DNA from: Planctomycetota bacterium
Lineage (GTDB): Bacteria > Planctomycetota > Planctomycetia > Pirellulales > Pirellulaceae
DNA: 7,266 nucleotides
Reading direction: 5' to 3'
Assembly: GCA_019347795.1 (NCBI GenBank)
Contig: JAHWKS010000257.1
Span: 1 to 7,266, forward strand
Under the pieces are notes generated by a model. The model searched no databases, was not told the DNA's origin, and saw only the letters and a list, made by a program, of their open reading frames with translations. Shown here in pieces: positions 1 to 5,519 of this stretch. How positions within the stretch are numbered: position 1 is the stretch's first letter; each line of letters begins with the position of its first letter. The translations under genes and the position numbers were made by a program.

Positions 1-108
1 TGGAGTGGTGGAGTGGTGGAGTGGTGGAGTGGTGGAGTGGTGGAGTGGTGGAGTGATGGAGTGATGGAGTGAGTGGTGGAGTGGTGGAGTGGTGGAGTGG
101 TGGAGTGA
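1..108. repeat. 8-bp tandem repeat array (TGGAGTGR), open at the left edge
   Basis: Thirteen complete 8-bp units, TGGAGTGG or TGGAGTGA, run head to tail. There is one 4-bp partial unit at 73-76 (GTGG), which shifts the phase after unit nine. G/A variation at the last position is the only substitution seen. The array starts at the first base of the window, so its true length is unknown. It has no unique spacers, so it is not CRISPR. Slippage during replication explains both the near-perfect units and the half unit. A period of 8 is not a multiple of 3, and no convincing protein is read through it. Confidence 0.95.
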
Positions 109-150
109 TGGGACCTGACGAAGAATCATGGATGACGCGAATCTTCGATT

Positions 151-190
151 ACTCCATCACCCCAACACTCCAACACTCCATTACTCCATG
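151..190. repeat. Inverted companion of the 8-bp array
   Basis: Five consecutive 8-bp units of the form ACYCCANN (151-158, 159-166, 167-174, 175-182, 183-190) are the reverse complement of the NNTGGAGT unit of the array at 1-108. They are more diverged than the left array; one unit reads ACCCCAAC. With the left array they can form a long imperfect cruciform or transcript hairpin. The intervening spacer (109-150) adds its own 6-bp stem, CGAAGA at 119-124 with TCTTCG at 142-147. Confidence 0.85.
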
Positions 191-196
191 ATCCTC

Positions 197-226
197 GCTG
201 GGGCGTCGCTACGCTCCGCCGCCAGC
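197..226. repeat. GC-rich intergenic stem-loop, possibly REP-like
   Basis: GCTGGGGCG (197-205) pairs with CGCC-G-CCAGC (217-226), giving nine base pairs with a single bulged G at 221 and an 11-nt loop. An alternative small stem, GCGT/ACGC, lies inside. It sits 32 bp before the dehydrogenase start and just after the inverted 8-bp array. There is no T-tract on either side, so a terminator is unlikely. Membership in a dispersed genomic repeat family is inferred and would need a genome-wide count. Confidence 0.5.
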
Positions 227-258
227 CACCCCCTGGTGCTCTGTTTTATCGAATAATC

Positions 259-1263
259 ATGCAGACCGCGGTCTTCAGCGCGAAGAACTATGACCGGGAG
301 TTTCTCGGCGCCGCCGGGAAGGCGGCGGGGCATGCCTTGACGTTCTTCGAGCCGCGGCTGGATCGCGAGACGTGCAAGCTGGCGGAGGGTTTTTCGGCCG
401 TCTGCCCCTTTGTGAACGACGTGCTGGATGCCGAGGTGCTGGCTCGCCTGGCCGCCGGCGGCGCGCGATTGATCGCCCTGCGATGCGCGGGATTCAACAA
501 CGTCGATCTGCCGGCCGCGGCGGAGCACCGACTGCGGGTGACCCGCGTTCCCGCCTATTCGCCCTACGCGGTGGCAGAGCATGCGATGGGTTTGATTCTG
601 ACGCTCAACCGGCGGATTCACAAGGCGTACAACCGCGTGCGAGAAGGGAACTTCGCGCTCGACGGTCTTTTGGGATTCGACCTGCACGGCCGCACCGCCG
701 GCGTGGTGGGAACCGGGAAGATTGGCCAAGTGCTGGCGCAAATCCTGAGCGGCTTCGGCTGCCGGGTGCTGCTGTACGACATCCGCGAGAGCGACGCCTG
801 CCGGGCGTTCGGCGAGTACGTTCCGCTCGACCAACTGCTGGCGGAGTCGGACATGATGTCGCTGCACCTGCCGCTCACGCCCGACACTCGGCATCTGATC
901 GACGCGGCGGCGATCGCGCGAATGAAGCCGGGCGTGATGCTCATCAACACCAGCCGCGGCGGCCTGATCGACACCCGGGCGGTAATCGAAGGATTGAAAG
1001 AACAGCGGATCGGCTACCTGGGCCTCGACGTCTACGAAGAAGAGGCGGACTTGTTCTTTGAAGACCTTTCCAGCCGCGTGATCCGCGACGACGTGTTCTC
1101 GCGCCTGCTGACGTTCCCCAACGTGGTGATCACGGGGCATCAGGCGTTCTTCACCCGCGAGGCGTTGTCGCAGATCGCGCAGGTGACGATGGAGAGCCTC
1201 ACCGCCTTCGAGCGCGGCGAGCCGCTCGAATACGAAGTGACGGCCGCCGTGCTGCGGAAGTAG
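259..1263 (+). CDS. ldhA: D-2-hydroxyacid dehydrogenase, LdhA-type (probable D-lactate dehydrogenase)
   Basis: This 334-residue cytosolic enzyme probably reduces pyruvate to D-lactate with NADH. The split catalytic domain occupies roughly residues 1-100 and 300-334, around a Rossmann NAD domain at about 100-300. The dinucleotide motif GTGKIG is at 151-156, followed by an acidic residue after strand 2 (LLYDIR, D174), which suggests NAD rather than NADP. The catalytic triad is present: Arg233 in NTSRGG, Glu262 in DVYEEE and His294 in GHQAF. The stretch [18 protein letters not shown] before the His motif is the LdhA-subfamily signature and argues against SerA or glyoxylate reductase. Length matches E. 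coli LdhA (329 aa). The ATG at 259 lacks a clear Shine-Dalgarno site, which is not unusual for planctomycetes. The gene stands alone and ends 12 bp from a convergent gene, with no terminator between. Substrate is inferred from subfamily; other 2-keto acids are possible. Confidence 0.93.
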   Translation: MQTAVFSAKNYDREFLGAAGKAAGHALTFFEPRLDRETCKLAEGFSAVCPFVNDVLDAEVLARLAAGGARLIALRCAGFNNVDLPAAAEHRLRVTRVPAYSPYAVAEHAMGLILTLNRRIHKAYNRVREGNFALDGLLGFDLHGRTAGVVGTGKIGQVLAQILSGFGCRVLLYDIRESDACRAFGEYVPLDQLLAESDMMSLHLPLTPDTRHLIDAAAIARMKPGVMLINTSRGGLIDTRAVIEGLKEQRIGYLGLDVYEEEADLFFEDLSSRVIRDDVFSRLLTFPNVVITGHQAFFTREALSQIAQVTMESLTAFERGEPLEYEVTAAVLRK

Positions 1264-1275
1264 CCGCACGCGGCG

Positions 1276-1977
1276 TTACTGTTCGAAGCGGCGATCGAGG
1301 ACCGTCACGCCGTCCGGAAGCCGGGTTTTGTTAAGGTCGATCACTTCGCCGTCGATGACCAGGTCAACATCGATGCGGGCGCGGTTGAAGAAGCCGGCTC
1401 GTCCTTCGTCGCGAGCCTCAAACGGGTCGGCGGGCTTCCAGAGCAATTGACCTTCTTTGTTCTCCACCGACGTGACGTACTCCGGCAACTCCCCGTTTTT
1501 CCCCACCAGATAATCCGGCCACGGCGGCGCTGCGTGGAGCGCCTGACCGTCTTCGACGAGCTTCTTGAAGTCCGTGCGTTGGACGGGATCAATCTCTTTG
1601 TTCAAGGCATAACTGCCGGTGGGGGCGTAGATGCGGATTGTGGGCTGCCCGTTGCTCAAGAGGTCGCCCCACATCTTCGGCGGCGGCGAGGCGGCGCGGT
1701 AGAGCGTGATGCGGCCGTTCGGCGAACGAAGCCTGAGCACGGCCGGCCAAACCTTCTCGAACGTGGCCTGGTCGGGGATGGGGATCTCGTAGATGTTCTC
1801 CTGCAGCGCCGTGCCGATTCCCAGCGTGCGCGATGACTCGCGCAGCGGCTCGAGCTCCTCAGGCCAGTCCTGCGGCCAAGCGCCGCGATCCTGCGGGAAA
1901 ATCGCCGCGACGGCGGCCGCCGCGGTCAGCGAGGCGAAAAAAATCACGAGTCCCACGCAAATCGAGCATCGCGTCAT
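1276..1977 (-). CDS. Exported hypothetical protein, possibly planctomycete-specific
   Basis: A 233-residue protein of unknown function. Residues 1-25 form a signal peptide or membrane anchor: a short basic start (MTRC), then a hydrophobic stretch ending in an Ala-rich segment. There is no lipobox. The mature part is soluble and mixed alpha/beta in appearance, with a Trp/Pro-rich start (AWPQDWPEEL, 33-42), a middle segment likely to form strands (89-125) and a C-terminal strand pair (IDVDLVIDGEVIDL, 202-215). No catalytic motif is evident. Start choice: GGAGGT (1986-1991, minus strand) lies 8 nt before the ATG at 1977 but only 2 nt before an ATG two codons upstream (1983), so 1977 is favoured; 1983 gives 235 residues. 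The frame stays open upstream to 2265, but that part overlaps the NIF3 gene and looks non-coding. It is the last gene of a kinase-NIF3 cluster and probably cotranscribed. The export signal suggests an envelope or periplasmic role. Confidence 0.82.
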   Translation of the reverse strand: MTRCSICVGLVIFFASLTAAAAVAAIFPQDRGAWPQDWPEELEPLRESSRTLGIGTALQENIYEIPIPDQATFEKVWPAVLRLRSPNGRITLYRAASPPPKMWGDLLSNGQPTIRIYAPTGSYALNKEIDPVQRTDFKKLVEDGQALHAAPPWPDYLVGKNGELPEYVTSVENKEGQLLWKPADPFEARDEGRAGFFNRARIDVDLVIDGEVIDLNKTRLPDGVTVLDRRFEQ

Positions 1978-1985
1978 GGTCATGG

Positions 1986-1991
1986 ACCTCC
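1986..1991 (-). promoter_or_regulatory. Shine-Dalgarno site of the exported protein
   Basis: ACCTCC on the plus strand gives GGAGGT on the minus strand, a strong anti-16S match and the clearest ribosome binding site in the window. The spacing is 8 nt to the ATG at 1977 and 2 nt to the ATG at 1983, which favours the downstream start. Two of its G residues (1990-1991) belong to the outer stem of the leader hairpin. Confidence 0.7.
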
Positions 1992-2042
1992 ACAGGAAGG
2001 GATCATTCCACCGGGAATGAGACGATTCGGCCCCGCCTGTGG
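1990..2042 (-). promoter_or_regulatory. Two-tier leader hairpin between the NIF3 and exported-protein genes
   Basis: An inner perfect 7-bp stem, TCATTCC (2003-2009) with GGAATGA (2014-2020), has a 4-nt loop. An outer perfect 7-bp stem, CCACAGG (1990-1996) with CCTGTGG (2036-2042), encloses it. In the minus-strand transcript the outer stem's 3' arm runs into the GGAGGT ribosome binding site, so folding would pair two of its bases. No T-tract follows, so it is not a standard terminator. It may modulate translation of the last gene or protect or process the mRNA. Confidence 0.5.
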
Positions 2043-2063
2043 TTTTCGCGCCGATAGCGGCGG

Positions 2064-2870
2064 CTAAAACCAGCGGAGCGGGTCGCTCTCGCGGCGGCTG
2101 GCCCAGACGTGGGCGTCGGGGAATGTCTCGGCGAGGATTTCCGCCAGATACTCCAGGGCGAAGCGTTCGCTGGCGTAATGGCCGGGCAGCAGGAGCGCCA
2201 CTCCGGCCGCCTCCGCTTCCAGGCAGGTGTGAAAGCTGGTTTCGCCGGTGAGCAGAACCTCGCATCCGAGGCGCCGGGCCGGCTCGAGGAACTCGCCGGC
2301 GCTGCCGCAGGCGACCGCCGCCGTCTGCACCGTTCGATCCAGATCGCCGACCAGTTTCAGCCCCTGAACGTTGAGGAGCGATTTGACTCGCTCGGCGAGC
2401 GTCGCGAGCGATTCCGGCTGCAGCAACCTCCCAAACCGGCCGGCGCCGATTGGATCGGAAGCGGTCGCAGACTCCAGGCCCTCGATCGGCCGCAGCGGAG
2501 CGATGTCAATCAGGCCGAGTCCTTCCGCGAGTCGTTGATTGATGCCGGCCGCCGCCGAGTCGAACGCGGTGTGCGGGCTGTACACGGCCACGCCGGCTTC
2601 GATCAGTTGCAGCAAGAGCCGGCCGGGAGTCGAGTCGTCGGTGATCCGCCGCAGGGCGCGAAACGGCAGCGGGTGGTGCGTGACGATCAGATTCGCCCGC
2701 TCCGCGACGGCCTCCGAGGCGCTGTAGGGCGTGACGGTCAAGCACGTCATGATGCGGCCCGCGTCCGCCGCGGCGCGTCCCACCAGCAGGCCGACATTGT
2801 CCCACTCCTCCGCCAGGCCCGGCGGCGCGAAGTCGTCCAAGAAACGGCAAACGTCGTGTACAGTCGGCAT
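2064..2870 (-). CDS. NIF3-like dinuclear metal centre protein (YbgI/YqfO family)
   Basis: A 268-residue cytosolic protein of the conserved NIF3/DUF34 family, whose members form toroidal hexamers with two metal ions per subunit. They are often annotated 'GTP cyclohydrolase 1 type 2 homolog', although the true reaction is unsettled. All expected metal ligands are visible: His65-His66 in THHP, His100 and Asp104 in HTAFD, and His231 and Glu235 in GHYASE. The N-terminal family signature EEWDNVGLLVG is at 21-31 and the GET..H motif at 209-214. Length is typical of the short form (about 250 aa) without the extra inserted PII-like domain of longer homologs. The ATG at 2870 lies 17 bp after the kinase stop, with no good Shine-Dalgarno site, so translational coupling to the kinase is plausible. 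The family is confident; the biochemical role is not. Confidence 0.93.
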   Translation of the reverse strand: MPTVHDVCRFLDDFAPPGLAEEWDNVGLLVGRAAADAGRIMTCLTVTPYSASEAVAERANLIVTHHPLPFRALRRITDDSTPGRLLLQLIEAGVAVYSPHTAFDSAAAGINQRLAEGLGLIDIAPLRPIEGLESATASDPIGAGRFGRLLQPESLATLAERVKSLLNVQGLKLVGDLDRTVQTAAVACGSAGEFLEPARRLGCEVLLTGETSFHTCLEAEAAGVALLLPGHYASERFALEYLAEILAETFPDAHVWASRRESDPLRWF

Positions 2871-2887
2871 GCGGCGCGAGGAGGTCC

Positions 2888-4366
2888 CTATACTTTGCTG
2901 GCGAGCGTCTTGAGGAGCCAGGCCCGCAGCTTCTTCATGCTCAGCGGCATCGCGACCGCCACGTGCAGCGGATCCAGCTTCGCCTGCTGGGCGAACTTCT
3001 TCTGTTTCTCGGCCACCAGCAGCATCGCAGGAATCGCGCGGGTCTTCTCGTCCGCCTGAAATTGATTGAACGCATCCAGCCCCGCGAAGCCCAGTTCAAT
3101 GGTCGAAAAGATGACGCAGTCAGCCGCCTTCGGGTCGTCGTCAAAGCGGCTGATGGCGCGGTCCGGGTTGCTGATCACCAGCACGCGGTAGCCGCACTTC
3201 TTGAGCGGCTCGCGGAGCATGTCCTGGATTTTGACGTTGGACTCGACCACCATCACGGTGCGATCCACCCCCTCTTCGCTCCTGGAAAGGGCCTTCTTCG
3301 GCGAAGCGCTGCTCTCGGCGGTCGGCTCCTCATCCCAGCCGCCGGCGTCGAGCTTCCGTTGCAGAAGCTTCAAGTCGGTGTACAACTCGTTGGGCGTGCT
3401 ATAGCGCTTGTCCGGCCGGAACTCCATCGCGCGGTTGCAAATCTGGACCAGCGGCCGCGGCAAGTCCGGCTCCAGCTCCAGGATCGGCTTGATGTTCTGA
3501 TAGCGCGAAACCGCCAGACGCTGGCTCCGCTCGCGGGTTTCCGCCAGCGCCGGGACGCCGGTCAGCATGTTGTAAAAGATGCAGCCGGCGAAGAAGATGT
3601 CGCTCCGTTTATCGTCCTTCCGCACGCCGGTGGCCCGCTCCAGTCCGGCGTAATCGATAGTGCGCGGATTCTCCAGATCGGCCATTTCCGACTCGCTCAT
3701 CCCGCCGGCGATCGCCGCCAGGCCGAAGTCCACCAGTTTGGCCCGGCCGGCGGTGGCGACCAGCACGTTGGACATCTTCATGTCGCGATGGCAGACGCCC
3801 TTCTCAAAGGCGTAGGACAGCCCGCCGGCGATGTCGAGCATAATTCGCAAGGCCTCTTCGGGGGCCAGCTTTCCCCGTACTTTGACGAACCGGCGGAGGT
3901 CCCGCCCTTCGACGAACTCCATGACCATGAAGAGCAGGCGCCGCTCTTTGCGGACCTCGTAGATGGGGACAATCGCCGGGTGCCGCAGGAGCGTGCCCAT
4001 CTCGCCTTCCCGCATAAAGAGGTCGGACTTCACGGGGTCGTCCGTGTAGCGGCGGCGGAGCACCTTGACCGCCACCACCCGCCCGGTTTGGCGATGCACG
4101 CCGCGATAAACGCGGGCGAAGGTCCCCGACCCCACCAGATACAGCACCTTGTAGTCGCCGTAGAAAAATCCGTGCGACTCGCCGCGCAAGAGCCGCTCGA
4201 GTTGAAAGTTGGTGAGGAACTCCCGGCGCACCAGGGCGGCGCTAAAGTCGTCAAGGGGCACATCGCGAGTGCCGAAGTCGGCCCAAACGGCATTCAGTTG
4301 CCGTTCGTCCATCAACTCCAGCTCCAGCGCGCGTCGGCCGAGATCTTCGGCGGTCCAGTCATCCAT
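2888..4366 (-). CDS. Ser/Thr protein kinase with C-terminal degenerate receiver domain
   Basis: A 492-residue cytosolic kinase with no membrane segment. Residues 1-65 form a helical N-terminal module of the kind seen before planctomycete kinases (VPLDDF..ALVRREFLTNFQLERLLRGE). The kinase domain spans about 72-335: P-loop GSGTFA (79-84, with Ala replacing the third Gly), Lys101 in AVKVL, Glu120 in helix C, catalytic HRD 193-195 with Lys197 and Asn200, and DFG 213-215. It therefore looks active. The usual APE motif is replaced by GLE (241-243). A Ser/Glu/Lys-rich linker (345-368) leads to a receiver-like fold (370-488). Its phospho-acceptor position is Ser421, the acidic pair is Glu375-Ser376, and the conserved Thr and Lys are Val451 and Met473, so it cannot be phosphorylated in the normal way. 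The start at 4366 has GAAGG 8 nt upstream. The open frame continues to 5017, but that part is low-complexity and overlaps the divergent gene. Heads a probable operon with NIF3. Substrates unknown. Confidence 0.92.
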   Translation of the reverse strand: MDDWTAEDLGRRALELELMDERQLNAVWADFGTRDVPLDDFSAALVRREFLTNFQLERLLRGESHGFFYGDYKVLYLVGSGTFARVYRGVHRQTGRVVAVKVLRRRYTDDPVKSDLFMREGEMGTLLRHPAIVPIYEVRKERRLLFMVMEFVEGRDLRRFVKVRGKLAPEEALRIMLDIAGGLSYAFEKGVCHRDMKMSNVLVATAGRAKLVDFGLAAIAGGMSESEMADLENPRTIDYAGLERATGVRKDDKRSDIFFAGCIFYNMLTGVPALAETRERSQRLAVSRYQNIKPILELEPDLPRPLVQICNRAMEFRPDKRYSTPNELYTDLKLLQRKLDAGGWDEEPTAESSASPKKALSRSEEGVDRTVMVVESNVKIQDMLREPLKKCGYRVLVISNPDRAISRFDDDPKAADCVIFSTIELGFAGLDAFNQFQADEKTRAIPAMLLVAEKQKKFAQQAKLDPLHVAVAMPLSMKKLRAWLLKTLASKV

Positions 4367-4441
4367 CGGCGATGCCTTCTCCCCTTCTCTCGCTGCCGGC
4401 CCGCCCCGAAAGCGATTCACCGGCCAGCAGATAATGCGTTC

Positions 4442-4470
4442 ATGGTATTTTATGGAGCGCTGCCCGGCAA
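4442..4470 (-). promoter_or_regulatory. Candidate sigma-70 promoter for the kinase operon
   Basis: On the minus strand TTGCCG (4465-4470; 4 of 6 matches to TTGACA) is followed after 17 bp by TACCAT (4442-4447; 4 of 6 matches to TATAAT). An alternative -10, TAAAAT (4447-4452; 5 of 6), lacks a -35 at the right distance. Transcription would begin near 4435, leaving a leader of about 70 nt before the kinase ATG. The match is modest and planctomycete consensus sequences are poorly known to me. Confidence 0.3.
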
Positions 4471-4481
4471 TGCGCGCTCCA
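4453..4481. promoter_or_regulatory. 8-bp inverted repeat overlapping the candidate kinase promoter
   Basis: TGGAGCGC (4453-4460) and GCGCTCCA (4474-4481) are perfect reverse complements separated by 13 bp. The loop has further symmetry (TGCCCGGCA). The dyad covers the candidate -35 and part of the spacer, the position of an operator for a dimeric regulator. It could equally be an mRNA hairpin if transcription begins further upstream. Confidence 0.4.
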
Positions 4482-4911
4482 AGAATTCCGTGGAGAATGG
4501 CGGCCGCGCCCGACTGCGCCCGAAGACGAATAGGCGTCGCCGGCCGGTCGCCAGGCGCTGTGTCAACAGAGCGAAGCTGCGGCCGTGGTTCAGCGCGGGG
4601 GGCGCCGGACCGTGGTCGCGGGAGTCGAGGCTTTGCTCGGGGTTGTCGCCTGGCCCCCGACGATCGAGTCGGTTTCCGTCGGCTTTCTCGTGGTTCCGCC
4701 GCACAAAGCGGGCAATATTGCTCCGCCTCCGGCGAAAAACTTTGCGCAATCGGCAGGGCTTGCGAGAAATCGCCGCGCGACGCCGCGGCGGCGTGCGAAA
4801 CGTCTGCCCGGCGCTGGAAATCGGCCTCCGGGTCAGTCACAATACACCGCTGTCTCGATTGCGGTGCGATCGCCCTGATGCCGCCGTATTCCTCACTTAG
4901 AAAGAAACACC

Positions 4912-5436
4912 ATGAGCACGGAAAACCCTTATGATCCCTCAGGCACTCCCGGAGGAGCGGGCGGACCCATCGGCGGCGACCGCGCCGCAGCGTCGTCGAA
5001 AGTAGCGGGACCGGCAATTGCCTTGATTGTTATCGGCGTCCTCAACGTGCTGTTGGCCCTCCTGGGCGTTGTCAACAATATTCGAACGATGGGCGCAGAT
5101 CCCGCGGAAATCGAAGCTCAGTTCCAGCCGGGGCAGCTTGAAGACCTTGAGCAGCAAGGCTTCGATCCACAAGCCTTCGTTAAATTCGCCCAGGCCGGCG
5201 GAGCGATTGGCGTGGTGCTCAACATCATCGCGCTCATCGTCGGAATCGTAATTATCATGGGAGCGCTGAAGATGAAGAATCTCCAGTCGCGAGGGCTGGC
5301 GATGACGGCTGCGATTCTCGCTATGATCCCGTTCATATCTCCGGCGTGCTGCCCGTGCATCATCGGCCTGCCGATTGGCATCTGGGCGCTGGTGGCGATG
5401 AACGATCCGAACGTGAAGACGTCGTTCACCAGCTAG
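4912..5436 (+). CDS. Small multi-pass membrane protein, function unknown
   Basis: A 174-residue inner-membrane protein. The N-terminal tail (1-30) is soluble, Gly/Pro-rich and opens with an NPY motif. Hydrophobic segments lie at about 31-54, 95-118 and 128-163; the last is long enough for two passes and is interrupted by SPACCPC (143-149), which has three cysteines. An acidic, Gln-rich loop (62-92) separates the first two segments. The ending GIWALVAMNDPNVKTSF resembles the C-terminus of many small planctomycete membrane proteins; that is from memory of the family, not a search. No enzymatic motif is seen. The ATG at 4912 has only an A-rich upstream stretch (AGAAAGAAACACC) and no true Shine-Dalgarno site. 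The gene is monocistronic, divergent from the kinase, and followed 22 bp later by a strong terminator. The Cys cluster could bind metal or form disulfides, which is inference. Confidence 0.85.
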   Translation: MSTENPYDPSGTPGGAGGPIGGDRAAASSKVAGPAIALIVIGVLNVLLALLGVVNNIRTMGADPAEIEAQFQPGQLEDLEQQGFDPQAFVKFAQAGGAIGVVLNIIALIVGIVIIMGALKMKNLQSRGLAMTAAILAMIPFISPACCPCIIGLPIGIWALVAMNDPNVKTSFTS

Positions 5437-5458
5437 CGAAAGCCGCACCAAACAAAAC

Positions 5459-5495
5459 GCCGGCAGCGCTTAACTGCACTGCCGGCTTTTCTTTT
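5459..5495 (+). terminator. Bidirectional intrinsic terminator between convergent genes
   Basis: A perfect 8-bp GC-rich stem, GCCGGCAG (5459-5466) with CTGCCGGC (5479-5486), has a 12-nt loop and is followed by TTTTCTTTT (5487-5495) on the plus strand. On the minus strand the same stem is followed by GTTTTGTTTGG, a second U-rich tract. It therefore fits termination of both the membrane-protein gene and the convergent cytochrome gene. Confidence 0.9.
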
Positions 5496-5519
5496 GCGCG
5501 ATGAGATCGCCGCGGGCGA

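Larger units (their letters stand above)
4367..4911. other. 545-bp divergent intergenic region
   Basis: This gap between two divergent starts must hold promoters for the kinase operon and for the membrane-protein gene. No protein in any frame resembles a known family; the translations are Arg/Pro/Ala-rich, as expected from non-coding GC-rich DNA. Visible structure includes an 8-bp inverted repeat at 4453-4481, ACGCCG/CGGCGT with a 3-nt loop at 4780-4794, and the palindrome GCGATCGC at 4866-4873. I could not pick a convincing promoter for the plus-strand gene. A long leader, a small RNA or a decayed gene cannot be excluded from sequence alone. Confidence 0.6.

Noticed and set aside
1..108. CRISPR array
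   Set aside because: Units are contiguous 8-mers without unique spacers, and no cas gene is present.
181..1269. Open frame of 362 codons opposite the dehydrogenase
   Set aside because: Antisense shadow of a clear LdhA-type enzyme; it also would begin and end in repeat and convergent intergenic sequence.
1264..1275. Terminator between the convergent dehydrogenase and exported-protein genes
   Set aside because: Only 12 bp separate the stops and no stem with a T-tract is visible.
1984..2265. N-terminal extension of the exported protein into the NIF3 gene
   Set aside because: It would bury the signal peptide about 95 residues in and overlap the end of NIF3; a strong ribosome binding site supports the internal start.
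4866..4873. GCGATCGC palindrome as a regulatory site
   Set aside because: An 8-bp palindrome occurs often by chance in GC-rich DNA, and it has no neighbouring copies here.
2963..4900. Open frame of 645 codons on the plus strand, opposite the kinase
   Set aside because: It lies antisense to a gene with full kinase motifs; its translation is His/Arg/Gln-rich without family features. Long antisense frames are expected in GC-rich DNA with strong third-position bias.
4367..5017. N-terminal extension of the kinase by 217 residues
   Set aside because: Low-complexity Arg/Pro/Ala sequence that overlaps the divergent gene start; the ATG at 4366 has a GAAGG site 8 nt upstream and begins the recognisable N-terminal module. 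The chance CPLC motif in the extension is not backed by a second cysteine pair.
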